A stretch of 64,000 bases of DNA, taken from assembly GCA_024529925.1 (NCBI GenBank), contig JAFEUB010001381.1, forward strand, positions 813,501 to 877,500. Direction: 5' to 3'. Every line of letters starts with the position of its first letter. The first letter of the stretch is position 1. This document shows, piece by piece, positions 29,023 through 39,659 of the stretch. A program made the translations under genes and the position numbers. The notes beneath the pieces are model-generated. The model made no database searches. It saw only the letters and a program-made list of their open reading frames with translations, and was not told the DNA's origin. This stretch comes from Ophthalmolycus amberensis. Taxonomy: Eukaryota > Chordata > Actinopteri > Perciformes > Zoarcidae.

Positions 29023-32000
29023 CTGAGGGAACGAGGGGAGCCTCAGGTTTATTTAACATAACTTGATTTATTTATATATACAATTACATCACTTTATTTA
29101 CATTCATATAACTCTATTTAGTCACATAACGTGATTTATATAGTTACTTTATCAACAGTGACAGTTTCCTTTTTGTTGCAAATATTTTTATACTTTGCTA
29201 AAATGTGAATACAGGAGTTCTACTTGTAACAGAGTATTTGTACATTGTTATATTGCTACTAAAGACTTCTTCCACCACTGCGTACAGTTTATGTTCTTCA
29301 TATTCATAGGTTTAACTCAATGTGATTTCCTAATTTGATAATGAATCATTCAAAAGACTGGGAGGGAATTGAAAAACTGGACTTACTAATTATTAAAATA
29401 AACTGCTGTAGACCAGATTTTATTATTTTTTCTACATAAAACAAGCAAACTTATTTTAATATTTAATATATTATTAATGTATTCAGTGATATTCAGTGAT
29501 TCACAATGAAATAAATAGACTTTAAATAAAAAGTAAAAATAAATTGTTTGTATAAATAGTGAAACTACTTTTTATGAAAATAGTTTTGAGTAATTATCAC
29601 CAAAGTTTTGAACATTTTAATACACGCTCGTGTCATTTGTTGATGCTTTGGGTTCCTGTCGGCTTTATACTTTAAAACACAAGAATCACAGAAAAACAAA
29701 GCAGAGAGATGAAGCTGGCCTCCGGAGGATGAACCTCTGGTACCTCAAAGAGACAAAGCAGAGAGATGAAGCTGGCCTCCAGAGGATGAACCTCTGGTAC
29801 CTCAAAGAGACAAAGCAGAGAGATGAAGCTGGCCTCCGGAGGATGAACCTCTGGTACCTCAAAGAAACAAAGCAGAGAGATGAAGCTGGTCTCCGGAGGA
29901 TGAACCTCTGGTACCTCAAAGAAACAAAGCAGAGAGATGAAGCTGGTCTCCGGAGGATGAACCTCTGGTACCTCAAAGAAACAAAGCAGAGAGATGAAGC
30001 TGGTCTCCGGAGGATGAACCTCTGGTACCTCAAAGAGACAAAGCAGAGAGATGAAGCTGGTCTCCGGAGGATGAACCTCTGGTACCTCAAAGAGACAAAG
30101 CAGAGAGATGAAGCTGGCCTCCGGAGGATGAACCTCTGGTACCTCAAAGAAACAAAGCAGAGAGATGAAGCTGGTCTCCGGAGGATGAACCTCTGGTACC
30201 TCAAAGAGACAAAGCAGAGAGATGAAGCTGGCCTCCGGAGGATGAACCTCTGGTACCTCAAAGAAACAAAGCAGAGAGATGAAGCTGGCCTCCGGAGGAT
30301 GAACCTCTGGTACCTCAAAGAGACAAAGCAGAGAGATGAAGCTGGCCTCCAGAGGATGAACCTCTGGTACCTCAAAGAGACAAAGCAGAGAGATGAAGCT
30401 GGCCTCCGGAGGATGAACCTCTGGTACCTCAAAGAAACAAAGCAGAGAGATGAAGCTGGCCTCCAGAGGATCAACCTCTGGTACCTCAAAGAAACAAAGC
30501 AGAGAGATGAAGCTGGCCTCCAGAGGATGAACCTCTGGTACCTCAAAGAAACAAAGCAGAGAGATGAAGCTGGCCTCCAGAGGATGAACCTCTGGTACCT
30601 CAAAGAAACAAAGCAGAGAGATGAAGCTGGCCTCCAGAGGATGAACCTCTGGTACCTCAAAGAAACAAAGCAGAGAGATGAAGCTGGCCTCCAGAGGATG
30701 AACCTCTGGTACCTCAAAGAAACAAAGCAGAGAGATGAAGCTGGTCTCCGGAGGATGAACCTCTGGTACCTCAAAGAGACAAAGCAGAGAGATGAAGCTG
30801 GCCTCCGGAGGATGAACCTCTGGTACCTCAAAGAAACAAAGCAGAGAGATGAAGCTGGCCTCCGGAGGATGAACCTCTGGTACCTCAAAGAGACAAAGCA
30901 GAGAGATGAAGCTGGCCTCCAGAGGATGAACCTCTGGTACCTCAAAGAGACAAAGCAGAGAGATGAAGCTGGCCTCCGGAGGATGAACCTCTGGTACCTC
31001 AAAGAAACAAAGCAGAGAGATGAAGCTGGCCTCCAGAGGATCAACCTCTGGTACCTCAAAGAAACAAAGCAGAGAGATGAAGCTGGCCTCCAGAGGATGA
31101 ACCTCTGGTACCTCAAAGAAACAAAGCAGAGAGATGAAGCTGGCCTCCAGAGGATGAACCTCTGGTACCTCAAAGAAACAAAGCAGAGAGATGAAGCTGG
31201 CCTCCAGAGGATGAACCTCTGGTACCTCAAAGAAACAAAGCAGAGAGATGAAGCTGGCCTCCAGAGGATGAACCTCTGGTACCTCAAAGAAACAAAGCAG
31301 AGAGATGAAGCTGGTCTCCAGAGGATGAACCTCTGGTACCTCAAAGAAACAAAGCAGAGAGATGAAGCTGGCCTCCGGAGGATGAACCTCTGGTACCTCA
31401 AAGAAACAAAGCAGAGAGATGAAGCTGGTCTCCAGAGGATGAACCTCTGGTACCTCAAAGAAACAAAGCAGAGAGATGAAGCTGGCCTCCGGAGGATGAA
31501 CCTCTGGTACCTCAAAGAAACAAAGCAGAGAGATGAAGCTGGCCTCCAGAGGATGAACCTCTGGTACCTCAAAGAAACAAAGCAGAGAGATGAAGCTGGT
31601 CTCCGGAGGATGAACCTCTGGTACCTCAAAGAAACAAAGCAGAGAGATGAAGCTGGTCTCCGGAGGATGAACCTCTGGTACCTCATTTGGATTTGTAGCC
31701 GTGGCGTTGGCCAGCCGGAGCGTTGCTTTGGTGACGCTGCCCACGCAGGTGATGATGAACGGAGCTCGGAGTCGCTTCTCCTCCACGAACGCCTGCAGAG
31801 AACCCAAAAGCTCCTGACCCGGACCAAACCGGACCGCATGGACCTGCAGGCCCGACCCTCCTCCTCCTCCTCCTCCTCCTCCTCCTCCTCCTCCTCCTCC
31901 TCCTGCTGCTGAACTCTGGGAGAAAAGAAATACGTTAATTTCTGCAAATGTATTGTTCTTTCTTTATATTTGTTTCTTTGTCCCCTTTTCTGTTTATTGT

Positions 32001-33384
32001 AAGGCAGTTATTTTCATATCAGTCACATCATTCATAAAAATAAACATGTTTTGGTTCTTTGTTCATTTTGTCAAATAAAATAAAGAGTGTGTTTATTTAT
32101 AAATAAACACACATTGGGCCTTTAATATTTCAAACTATCAAAGTAAAAAGCCTCTTTCAGATAAGTTGACTGTTTGTATATATTTATCATTTCTCGAGGT
32201 GCTTTGATGTCCATCATTACCTCATAACACAAACATGGAGCACATCTTATTATTTATTACATAAGATGATCTTATAGAATACGATGCATTGTAGACAACA
32301 GGATTTAATACACATTACATAATACATTCACATTAATGCAGCAGAATACATTCACATTAATGCAGCAGAAACATCAGATGTAATAGTATAACACCAGTAA
32401 AACATCAGTACTTTTACTTTAAGTACTTTTAGGTGATAATACTTATGTACTTTTACATCAGGAGTTTTGCTTGTATTGGAATATATTCACAGTGTGGTAT
32501 AACTTTAAACACAAGTCGGTGTGTGTGGTCCATTCAGAGCTTTAACAGGATCACCAGTGTTTAACCAAACACAAGCGTGACCTCTGACCCCTGCAGGGGG
32601 GGTCACGTGACCGAACACTAATGGAGCTCTCAGTGATGCAGGGAGGCGGAGCTAACGTGACTTTACTTTACATTTATTTACTCGAACACGTCGACGAGTC
32701 AAAGTGTGAACTGACTTTAATAATCAGCTTTCATAAATCACCACATTTGATCTTTTAAAAGTCCCATTCGATCCAGCTTTCCAATAAAATCTGCTTGAAA
32801 TAGATATTAAGGATGATTGTATGTAAGAAGACGTAGTGATTCTTAAACAATAAGAAGTAACGGACGTGACAGAAGACTCTCAGGAAACCTTTAGGACTGT
32901 AGAGACGCAGCCGTTTCAAACCCTCTAAACATCAACAGAAGAGACTGAATCTCAATTATTATTTCATAAATGGCCTGCAAGTGTTAACTGAACACGGTTT
33001 AATTCATGATGTCATGACTCTTATTATGCAGCCGTGCAGGTGGCTGAAATGTCTCATGAGACAGATGAGAGTAATTCAGTTTAGTTTAGTTTTCAGTGTT
33101 GCTTTTATCCAAACATGTGGATTCTTCTTCATCTCTCAAAGCAGAGGCTCATTGTGTGTTTCTTCTGCCGACAGTAGAGAGGAGAGAGACAGCAGAGAGA
33201 TCACTTTGTGCTGCAAACATGAAACCTTTTAATGAAAACCTGAAGTCTTTCTTTACTTTCTCAATCTGGACGAAACAAACCGGCACAACTACATTTAAAC
33301 AAGTGGAAATCTAACAAGAGTTGTTTCTGTTCATCTGCTTTAAGTTCAGTTGTGTTCAAATGTAATGAAGTGAAGACTCACCAT
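28771..33384 (-). CDS. PPC (DUF296) domain protein, 3 coding exons, 162 residues
   Basis: The PPC fold, first defined in plants and prokaryotes, forms trimers; bacterial and archaeal members carry a metal-binding His cluster, and plant AHL proteins use it with AT-hooks (family knowledge). Exons join in phase 0: 33382-33384 (ATG only), 31682-31915 (residues 2-79) and 28771-29022 (residues 80-162, stop TGA). The order is SSAA, 16 glycines, then the domain: VHAVRFGPGQELLGSLQAF, RAPFIITCVGSVTKATLRLA, GRFEIVSLVGTLN, HVHV (H101, H103) and GGHV (H117), and the C-terminus VVQPHTSDS. The HxH...GGH histidines typical of metal-binding members are kept, and no AT-hook is present. Its role in animals is unknown to me. 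Exon 2 lacks any Met, which supports the split start. Splicing was inferred by eye. Confidence 0.88.
29165..29285 (+). repeat. Dispersed repeat family C fragment (PPC gene intron 2)
   Basis: Contains ACTTGTAACAGAGTATTTGT and CTTCTTCCACCACTG, the end of the same fish repeat. Confidence 0.5.
29286..29692 (-). other. PPC gene intron 2, repeat-free part
   Basis: AT-rich intronic sequence between the 57-bp array and exon 3. No element recognised. Confidence 0.5.
29693..31684 (-). repeat. 57-bp minisatellite of about 35 units seeded at the PPC gene exon 2 donor
   Basis: On the gene strand each unit starts GAGGTACCAGAGGTTCATCC and ends with a pyrimidine-rich tract (CTCTCTGCTTTGTTTCTTT) before the next GAG/GT. 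The first unit overlaps the exon 2 donor GAG/GTACC. Units differ at a few fixed sites (CGGAG or CAGAG, GGCC or GGTC, GAGAC or GAAAC). 57 bp is 19 codons, and the array stays open in the PPC reading frame, in another minus frame and in one plus frame. Blocks of identical variant order recur (for example around 30360 and 30960), pointing to multi-unit duplications. Confidence 0.97.
31682..31915 (-). CDS. PPC gene coding exon 2
   Basis: 234 bp, 78 codons, phase 0 at both ends. The acceptor is TCTCCCAG/AGTTC. The donor is GAG/GTACCA, weak at positions +4 to +6. It encodes SSAA, a GGA-repeat-coded run of 16 Gly, then GLQVHAVRFGPGQELLGSL through LRLANATATNPNE. The donor lies inside the first unit of the 57-bp array. 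Confidence 0.88.
31857..31906 (+). repeat. (CTC)n trinucleotide run coding poly-Gly
   Basis: The (GGA)n run on the gene strand encodes the 16-glycine tract at the N-terminus of the PPC protein. Its length is likely variable. Confidence 0.95.
31916..33381 (-). other. PPC gene intron 1
   Basis: The phase-0 intron after the ATG. It holds a family C repeat fragment at about 32390-32500 (GTACTTTTACTTTAAGTACT) and otherwise AT-rich sequence. Confidence 0.55.
33382..33384 (-). CDS. PPC gene coding exon 1 (start codon only)
   Basis: The ATG is followed at once by the donor GTGAGT (AGAATG/GTGAGT). Exon 2 begins in phase 0 with AGTTCAGCAGCA after CTCCCAG, giving M-S-S-A-A. No other in-frame Met precedes or lies within exon 2, so this is the best start. 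The intervening intron is 31916-33381. Confidence 0.75.
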
Positions 33385-33560
33385 TCTGCACGAGTGCGAG
33401 GCTCCTGAGGGACTAAAGTCTGAGCACAAACACTTCAGTTCAACATTTACACACATGCAGCAGCAAGCTTAGGTTTGGGCTGAACTGAGCATGCTCAGTA
33501 AACCGGGAACACTTCCTGGAGGGGACTGTTTTGTATTCCTGGTCTTTTACTGCCACCTGC
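33385..33560 (-). promoter_or_regulatory. PPC gene 5' UTR and probable promoter with 16-bp palindrome
   Basis: About 100 bp upstream of the ATG is the perfect palindrome ACTGAGCATGCTCAGT (33484-33499). Its core GAGCATGCTC fits the p53-family half-site pattern RRRCWWGYYY, and its flanks resemble a TGCTCAGT/TGCTGAG small-Maf type element. No TATA box is evident. Confidence 0.35.
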
Positions 33561-33659
33561 TGGTACTTCTATAGCTACGCATCTGGAGAGAGTGTGTATC
33601 GGATGCATTACTGAACAACCGGACACAAGCCCTGGGGCCCAAAGTGTCAGGGGCCCCCC

Positions 33660-33910
33660 TGACTTTCACCTGTAAAATGTCACTCAAAGAGACACAAACC
33701 AACCAGGAAGAGACTCGGATTGACCTGAAAGAAACATTAAACAAATACAAAGAGACACAAAAGGACACAAATAGACACAAAACACTATAAAGAGAAGCAA
33801 AACAACGACAGAGAGACAGAAAAGGACACAACGGAACTACAAAGAGACACGAAATGACTACAAACACACCAAAACAACCCCAAAGAGACAGAACAACTAC
33901 AGAAAGAGGC
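33660..33910 (+). repeat. Degenerate AAAGAGACACAAA tandem repeat
   Basis: Irregular repeats of CAAAGAGACACAAAA with ACTACAAAGAGACACGAAAT variants, a common fish degenerate simple repeat. Confidence 0.7.
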
Positions 33911-35085
33911 CTTCTGTGTGTCCAGAGGCCCGTCGTCTCATAATCCACCCATGATGGGTTACAAATATTCTACATTACAGAAACAGGACAACACGGGGCC
34001 TCCAGGCTCCTGGGGGACATTCAGGCTGAGGGAATGTGACAAAAAGGGAAACGTTTAAACTTGTTTGCGTGTTTAAATAAACTCGGTGAAGAACCGCTCT
34101 GTTTCTAACTGTAGGTGGCGCTGTGGTTTAGAAAAAGGATCCTCTGACTTCACTCAGTGTGTCAAACGTTGCTGCACAATCTTTTAATCTGCATGAGGTT
34201 TGTTCCAGACAGAGAGTCCACTTATAATTAAAATAAAATCTGATGTTTTATTGTATATCTTTCACTTCAACGTATCATCTTTATTCATAGAGGTTAGAAC
34301 ATATATTGGAAACAAGCATTTATGTTTACGGCTCCTCTGACTGGAATAATTCTAACATCCGATCGTTGATATTATTTCGTGTGTTTAAGAATGATTTGAT
34401 CTATTTTGAAGCTAATTGATCATTTTTAAGTGACATTAAAGAACATCTGTATGTTTTTACTCTTGTGTGTGTTGTCTGTTTGTTAAACTGTTGTTTGTGT
34501 GTTGCCACTTTAATATTGCTGCTTTGATTGTGTTTTTATTTCGTTGTAGAACCTCTTTCAGCAGAATTGCTCATCATGTTGTGGACGATAAACAAAACAA
34601 AGTCCTGTTTATCCTCAGACTAAAAGTACGCGACAGAGTACATAACAGAAAACGGTGAAGAAGTTTGATTTTAGTCATTTCTGAAGAGACAAACAATCTA
34701 AGGAACATGACCGGTGGTGAGGAGGTCAGAGGTCAGCTCGGGCTCCTGAATGTCTGCAAAGCAACGCGACAAAAAGAAGCAAAAGAACTGACGAGGTTTC
34801 TCAGCATGAAGGAGAGGAGGAGAGCTGCTTCCCTGAATCTCTGACCTGCTGATGTGTTTTGTCAGTGATAATGAGCAGGGTTTAGATCCGGGATGTGAAG
34901 GTGTGTCGGGGCTCCTGGGAGCCAACGAGGCCCCTCTCCGGTGATTATTTCGAGTAGAGGCGCTCGCTTGTATTCCCTCTACGAGGTCCTGATTACTATC
35001 GGGTTACAGCGTCCATGACAACAGCCTGCAGCTTAAAGTAACAGGAACAGCAGCTCAGCTCGATGAGTTTTACATCCGTTCACCT
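33911..35085. other. Intergenic, no recognised element
   Basis: AT-rich intergenic sequence. The open frames here show no family resemblance. Confidence 0.45.
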
Positions 35086-35086
35086 G

Positions 35087-35137
35087 TCTTCTTCTTCTTC
35101 TTCTTCTTCTTCTTCTTCTTCTTCTTCTTCTTCTTCT
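35087..35137 (+). repeat. (TTC)n microsatellite
   Basis: About 17 TTC units. Confidence 0.97.
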
Positions 35138-36690
35138 GCCTTTATATCAGTAGAATGCACGAGAACCAATGAAATGAGGACCTGCTCATAGAAACATAGT
35201 TTCACCCAACAACTCGCCTCCCTCCAGGCTCTCTCTGGTCGTTAAGGTGTTCATAAAAACGTTCATAACAATCCCTGTGCAGAACTAGCTTAGTGTAAAC
35301 AAAGCATTGTCTGGTTATCTTCCCACATTCCTTCACAGGAAATGCTTTGTTTAGCATGAAGCAGAACGTAGTAATGTTTGGATTTCCAAGAGCCCACAAA
35401 TGCATCACTTTTTAACCATCTGAACCCCGAAGCATGCCGTCCTGCACCTCTATGGAAACAGCACAGTCATGGCTTACACTGGAATCTATATATGCAACAT
35501 GTTCAAGTGTCCACAAGCGTTACTAATGTTGGGGACAAATCATTCGGCTCTACGTGTGATAAATATGAAACTATTTACATTTTAACATCCTCTACTTCCA
35601 GCCTCTCCTGGATGTAAACTACAACTTGACAGGGTGGCGGAGGCGGTACGTCTTTAATTTTAAATAAACCTCCCGTACGAATCAGTGTTTATATTTTCAC
35701 AATTATTCCATAAAAATATAAACCTTTAAACCGCTGCTTTGTTTTCCTCTGTAGAGTATAAAAGCTTATTGTGCTTTATCATAATATAATATCCTGTTAA
35801 ATACAGAATGAGGAGATAAACCTTTCATTTACAAATGAACAATGACGCTTTAGAATATTCACATTCCATTGTTTTAGTGAAGCTTCCCTTTAACAGGATT
35901 TGGGCATTTAATCAGTATTTTTGGCATATATGTGTGTGTGTATGTGTGTGTGTGTGTGTGTGTGTGTAGTAATTAGGACCAGAAATTACCCCAAACTGTG
36001 TCTGCGTCTCCTGCTGAAGGGGGGGGGGGGGGGGGGTAAACATGGTTTGTGTGGGGGGCAACAATAGCAGACTGTCAGTGCCAACGCCGCCATGCATGAC
36101 AGATGTGTGTGGACACGCCAGACAAAAGCACGGCTGGCCGAGCGTGTGTGTGAGTGTGTGTTGGGGGGGGGGGTCAGCTTGTGTCCAACGCAGAAGAAGA
36201 AGAAGAGAGTGGAGGAGCGCTGCTGGCGGCTCAGGCATCGTTCCACGAGCACCAGCAGCTCCCAGCAGCCCTTGCTGCCTCAGCCACGACCACCAACTCA
36301 AGAGCTGTCAAACTCCCAGCAGCCCCTGCTGCAGCTCCTCAAGTCCAGCCTGCTAACGGTGACCACTCGTGTTCACTACGACTTCATCTGCATAACCAGA
36401 ATGTGACCTGTTACTCTGACCAGGCTGTTCGCATCCAGCGTTCATAGCTAAGAAGTTATGCGCCGTAATTCGTGGGTATCCCACGAAATCATTTCATAGG
36501 ATATTCATGTGATCATGAACCAGGAAGTGTAAAGAACGCACAAGCCACACGGGGAGGTTGACGGATCCGACAAACATCGACCTTTAATCCAGGAGACCGT
36601 TGTTTGTTCCCCGTTTAATGAAACGCAAAGTCAGCTCTGATGTATTTCTCACATAACTTGCATACTTCGGTAACCCAAACCACCATCTTT
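35138..36690. other. Intergenic with TG and poly-G tracts
   Basis: Contains a TG microsatellite (35931-35967) and G runs (36019-36037, 36164-36172). No gene supported. Overlapping open frames around 36.1-36.4 kb arise from the low-complexity tracts. Confidence 0.45.
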
Positions 36691-36920
36691 TCCTAAACCT
36701 ATCTTAGCACACTTAGCTTAGCTTAGCATAAAGACTGGGAGTATGGTTTCCCCACCTATATGACAGTTAATGGTTTCAGGGTGATAACGTTGTAACTTTT
36801 GCATAATGAAAACTACAAAATTATGCTTTTTGTTTTTGTGCAGCCAGAGCTAGGCTAGCTGTTTCCCCCTGCTTCCATTCTTTATGCTAAGCTAAGCTAA
36901 TCGCCTCCTAGCTCCAGTTC
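36690..36920 (+). repeat. Short inverted-repeat element (MITE-like)
   Basis: GCTTAGCTTAGCATAAAGAC near 36716 is matched in inverted orientation by TTCTTTATGCTAAGCTAAGC near 36880. Between them lies TTTCCCC and its complement-like partner. This is the typical structure of a short fish hairpin element with no coding sequence. Confidence 0.65.
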
Positions 36921-37823
36921 AGTACTGAACACACAACATCAGAGTTTTACGAATCTTCATCTCGCCTAACTCTCGGGGGGGAAAGCAATTAACCACGCGA
37001 GGTAACACTTAAACAGTACTGCTATACTACTATACTTGTACTTCTACGACTATTTGTGTGTGCAGTGTTGCTGTGATTCATCTTCACATGATGTAGAAAT
37101 GATCTAAAATAACGAACACATGTGAAACCCTAAAGGTCATTGGTTCTCCTCCAAAACAAACGAACAAACCAATCACACACACACACACACACACACACAG
37201 TCCTTAATTAGGTTGGAGTTTATTCAACAAGCTCATTAGTGTTTTCGGCCAGGGTTTGACCCCCTGCTGCTTCTCGTTAATTCAACTCGTACTGGCACAG
37301 CTCGTCCTCACTCGTTAACTTCTTTTAACGATGTTGTGTAATTATAAATGATCTAATTAAAAGACACAAGGGTCACATCGTCAAACGCTGCTCTGATATT
37401 TAACAATGTTAAATGTCAAACAGGAGACATCAGTTTGTTTGCTTTTGTCAAACGGGGGAGAAAAGGGGATTTTTGGGTCATAGGTTAAGGTTAAGGCCTT
37501 TACACGTCAGTTTATGTTATTCAAACTGTAGTTCACACAGAACATGAATATTATTCTCTCTTGATTTATTCCCTCAGTAAACATTGTAAACATGAGTTTA
37601 TGGTCTCAATCTCTAGTTTCAAGTCTTCTTCAACACAGCGATCCTGGTTGTTGGTCCTCTTCATCTGTTCAAACTTTTTCATTTTAAAAGTGTTGCAATC
37701 TCTGCCGGTATAAATAGTTTTGATGAGAAATTATGGCAGCCAAATATTATTTATTTCCGTGTTTATTCGTCACTTTTCCCCCTGAAAAGGCCTTCAGATG
37801 TCCCCGAAAGTGGCCTGAGTAAG

Positions 37824-37859
<36 letters not shown>

Positions 37860-38060
37860 GTCCGAATGACATGTCGGAATGACATGTATGAACATGTCAG
37901 AGCTACAGGCAGCTGCATGTGTCAGGTGTCTCATGGGAAATGTGTGTGTGTGTGTGTGCGTTTCAATGTGAAGTCATTAGCACTCTAGCGTGTAGCAGTG
38001 TGTGTGTATGAATTTCTGCATGAATGTGTGTGTGTGTGGATGTGTGTGTGCAAGGACAGC
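36921..38060. other. Intergenic with CA/TG microsatellites and family A copy
   Basis: Holds (CA)n at 37174-37199, family A copy 4 at about 37545-37645 and (TG)n at 37826-37857. No gene seen. Confidence 0.5.
37545..37645 (-). repeat. Dispersed repeat family A, copy 4 (partial)
   Basis: Reverse-strand fragment from CTCTCTTGATTTATTCCCTC to CAAGTCTTCTTCAACACAGC. Confidence 0.65.
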
Positions 38061-38089
38061 TTGTTTTGGAAAATCTGACACCAAGAAAA

Positions 38090-38385
38090 AAAAGCGAGGA
38101 CATTTTGGGGGAAATTAACACATTTTGTGGAAAGTGCAGGACATTTTAGGAAAGTGAAAAGTGGGAACATCTTCTGGAAATTGGGGCATTTTTGGAAAGT
38201 GAAGAAACTTTTTGGGGGGAAAATTACGACAATTCTTTTAAAAGTGAGGACATTAAAATGAAGGATTTATTGGAAAGTGAAGACATTTTTTAAAAGTGAG
38301 AACATCTTTTTGAAATTGGGGGCTTTTTTGCAAAGTGAGGATTCTTTAAGTGAGGACAATTTAAAAAAGTGAGAATTGTTTAATT
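38090..38385 (+). repeat. Degenerate GAGGACATTTTGGAAAGTG tandem repeat, cluster 1
   Basis: Irregular repeats of GAGGACATTTT...GGAAAGTG. A second cluster with the same motif is at 39405-39600. Confidence 0.7.
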
Positions 38386-38624
38386 TTGTTGACATATTAG
38401 AGTCAACGGTTTTTACAAAGGGGACTTATGATATCACTTTGTATCAATTCATAAATCAGACAATACTGTCAACAGACATACAAATATAAATGTTCTTCTT
38501 TTTTAGTACTAAATGTGTATAAATGAGTGTGTGAGTGATGTGTGAACCTTCAGCACACAGAGAGGAATGAACGAGTAAAGTTTGGTGAATGTAAGAGCTG
38601 CTGAAGTGGAGATTTATCATCAGC

Positions 38625-39245
38625 CTCATAGACATCACCATGAAACTTCACCACTTCATCACTCACATTAAGAAGACTCTACAGGTGAATAGAGTCACAA
38701 GCATGAACTCATAGACATCACCATGAAACTTCACCACTTCATCACTCACATTAAGAGACTCTACAGGTGAATAGAGTCACAACATGAACTCATAGATATC
38801 ACCATGAAACTTCACCACTTCATCACTCACATTAAGAAGACTCTACAGGTGAATAGAGTCACAACATGAACTCATAGACATCACCATGAAACTTCACCAC
38901 TTCATCACTCACATTAAGAGACTCTACAGGTGAATAGAGTCACAACATGAACTCATAGATATCACCATGAAACTTCACCACTTCATCACTCACATTAAGA
39001 AGACTCTACAGGTGAATAGAGTCACAACATGAACTCATAGATATCACCATGAAACTTCACCACTTCATCACTCACATTAAGAAGACTCTACAGGTGAATA
39101 GAGTCACAACATGAACTCATAGATATCACCATGAAACTTCACCACTTCATCACTCACATTAAGAGACTCTACAGGTGAATAGAGTCACAACATGAACTCA
39201 TAGATATCACCATGAAACTTCACCACTTCATCGCTCACATTAACA
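38625..39245 (+). repeat. 82-bp minisatellite, about 7.5 units
   Basis: The unit contains CATAGATATCACCATGAAAC, TTCACCACTTCATCACTCAC, then GACTCTACAGGTGAATAGAG and CACAACATGAACT. Units are 80 or 82 bp depending on AAGAGACTC versus AAGAAGACTC. Confidence 0.96.
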
Positions 39246-39404
39246 GGAGTGTTTATTGTGTTACAAGTTTTCTGAGATGTTTTGTTTAAATATGAAAATG
39301 AGGCTTTATGTCACGGTAACTTTTGCAGAACTGTTTTATTTCAAGAAAACAGATGAAAATCTCTAACGTGACGATGTTTACAGATGTAGTGTCTTAAGGA
39401 AAGA

Positions 39405-39605
39405 GAACACATCTGAGGGAAAGACATTTCTGGAGAGTGAGGACGTCTTAGACGGTGAGGATATTGTTGAAAAAGTAAAAAGCGAGAACATGTTTTGGAA
39501 ATTGGGGGCGTTTTTTAAAAGTGAAGATGCTTTTTGTGGAAATGAGGACAATCTTAAAAGTGAGAACAAATATTTTTGGAAAGTGGTGGTATTTTGGGGA
39601 GGACA
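39405..39605 (+). repeat. Degenerate GAGGACATTTTGGAAAGTG tandem repeat, cluster 2
   Basis: Same motif as the cluster at 38.1 kb, interrupted by the 82-bp minisatellite. The two clusters may have been one array split by later expansion. Confidence 0.65.
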
Positions 39606-39659
39606 TCTTGGTAAAAAAGTTTCTGATCATCACTGTTTGACGGCTTGACAACGTAACGT

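Noticed and set aside
29630..31947. Three 700+ codon frames over the 57-bp array
   Set aside because: Products of a stop-free repeat. Only the exon 2 part of one minus-strand frame is supported as coding.
36042..36447. Overlapping plus-strand frames of about 100 codons
   Set aside because: They depend on poly-G and AGAAGA low-complexity tracts and differ in frame without any family resemblance.
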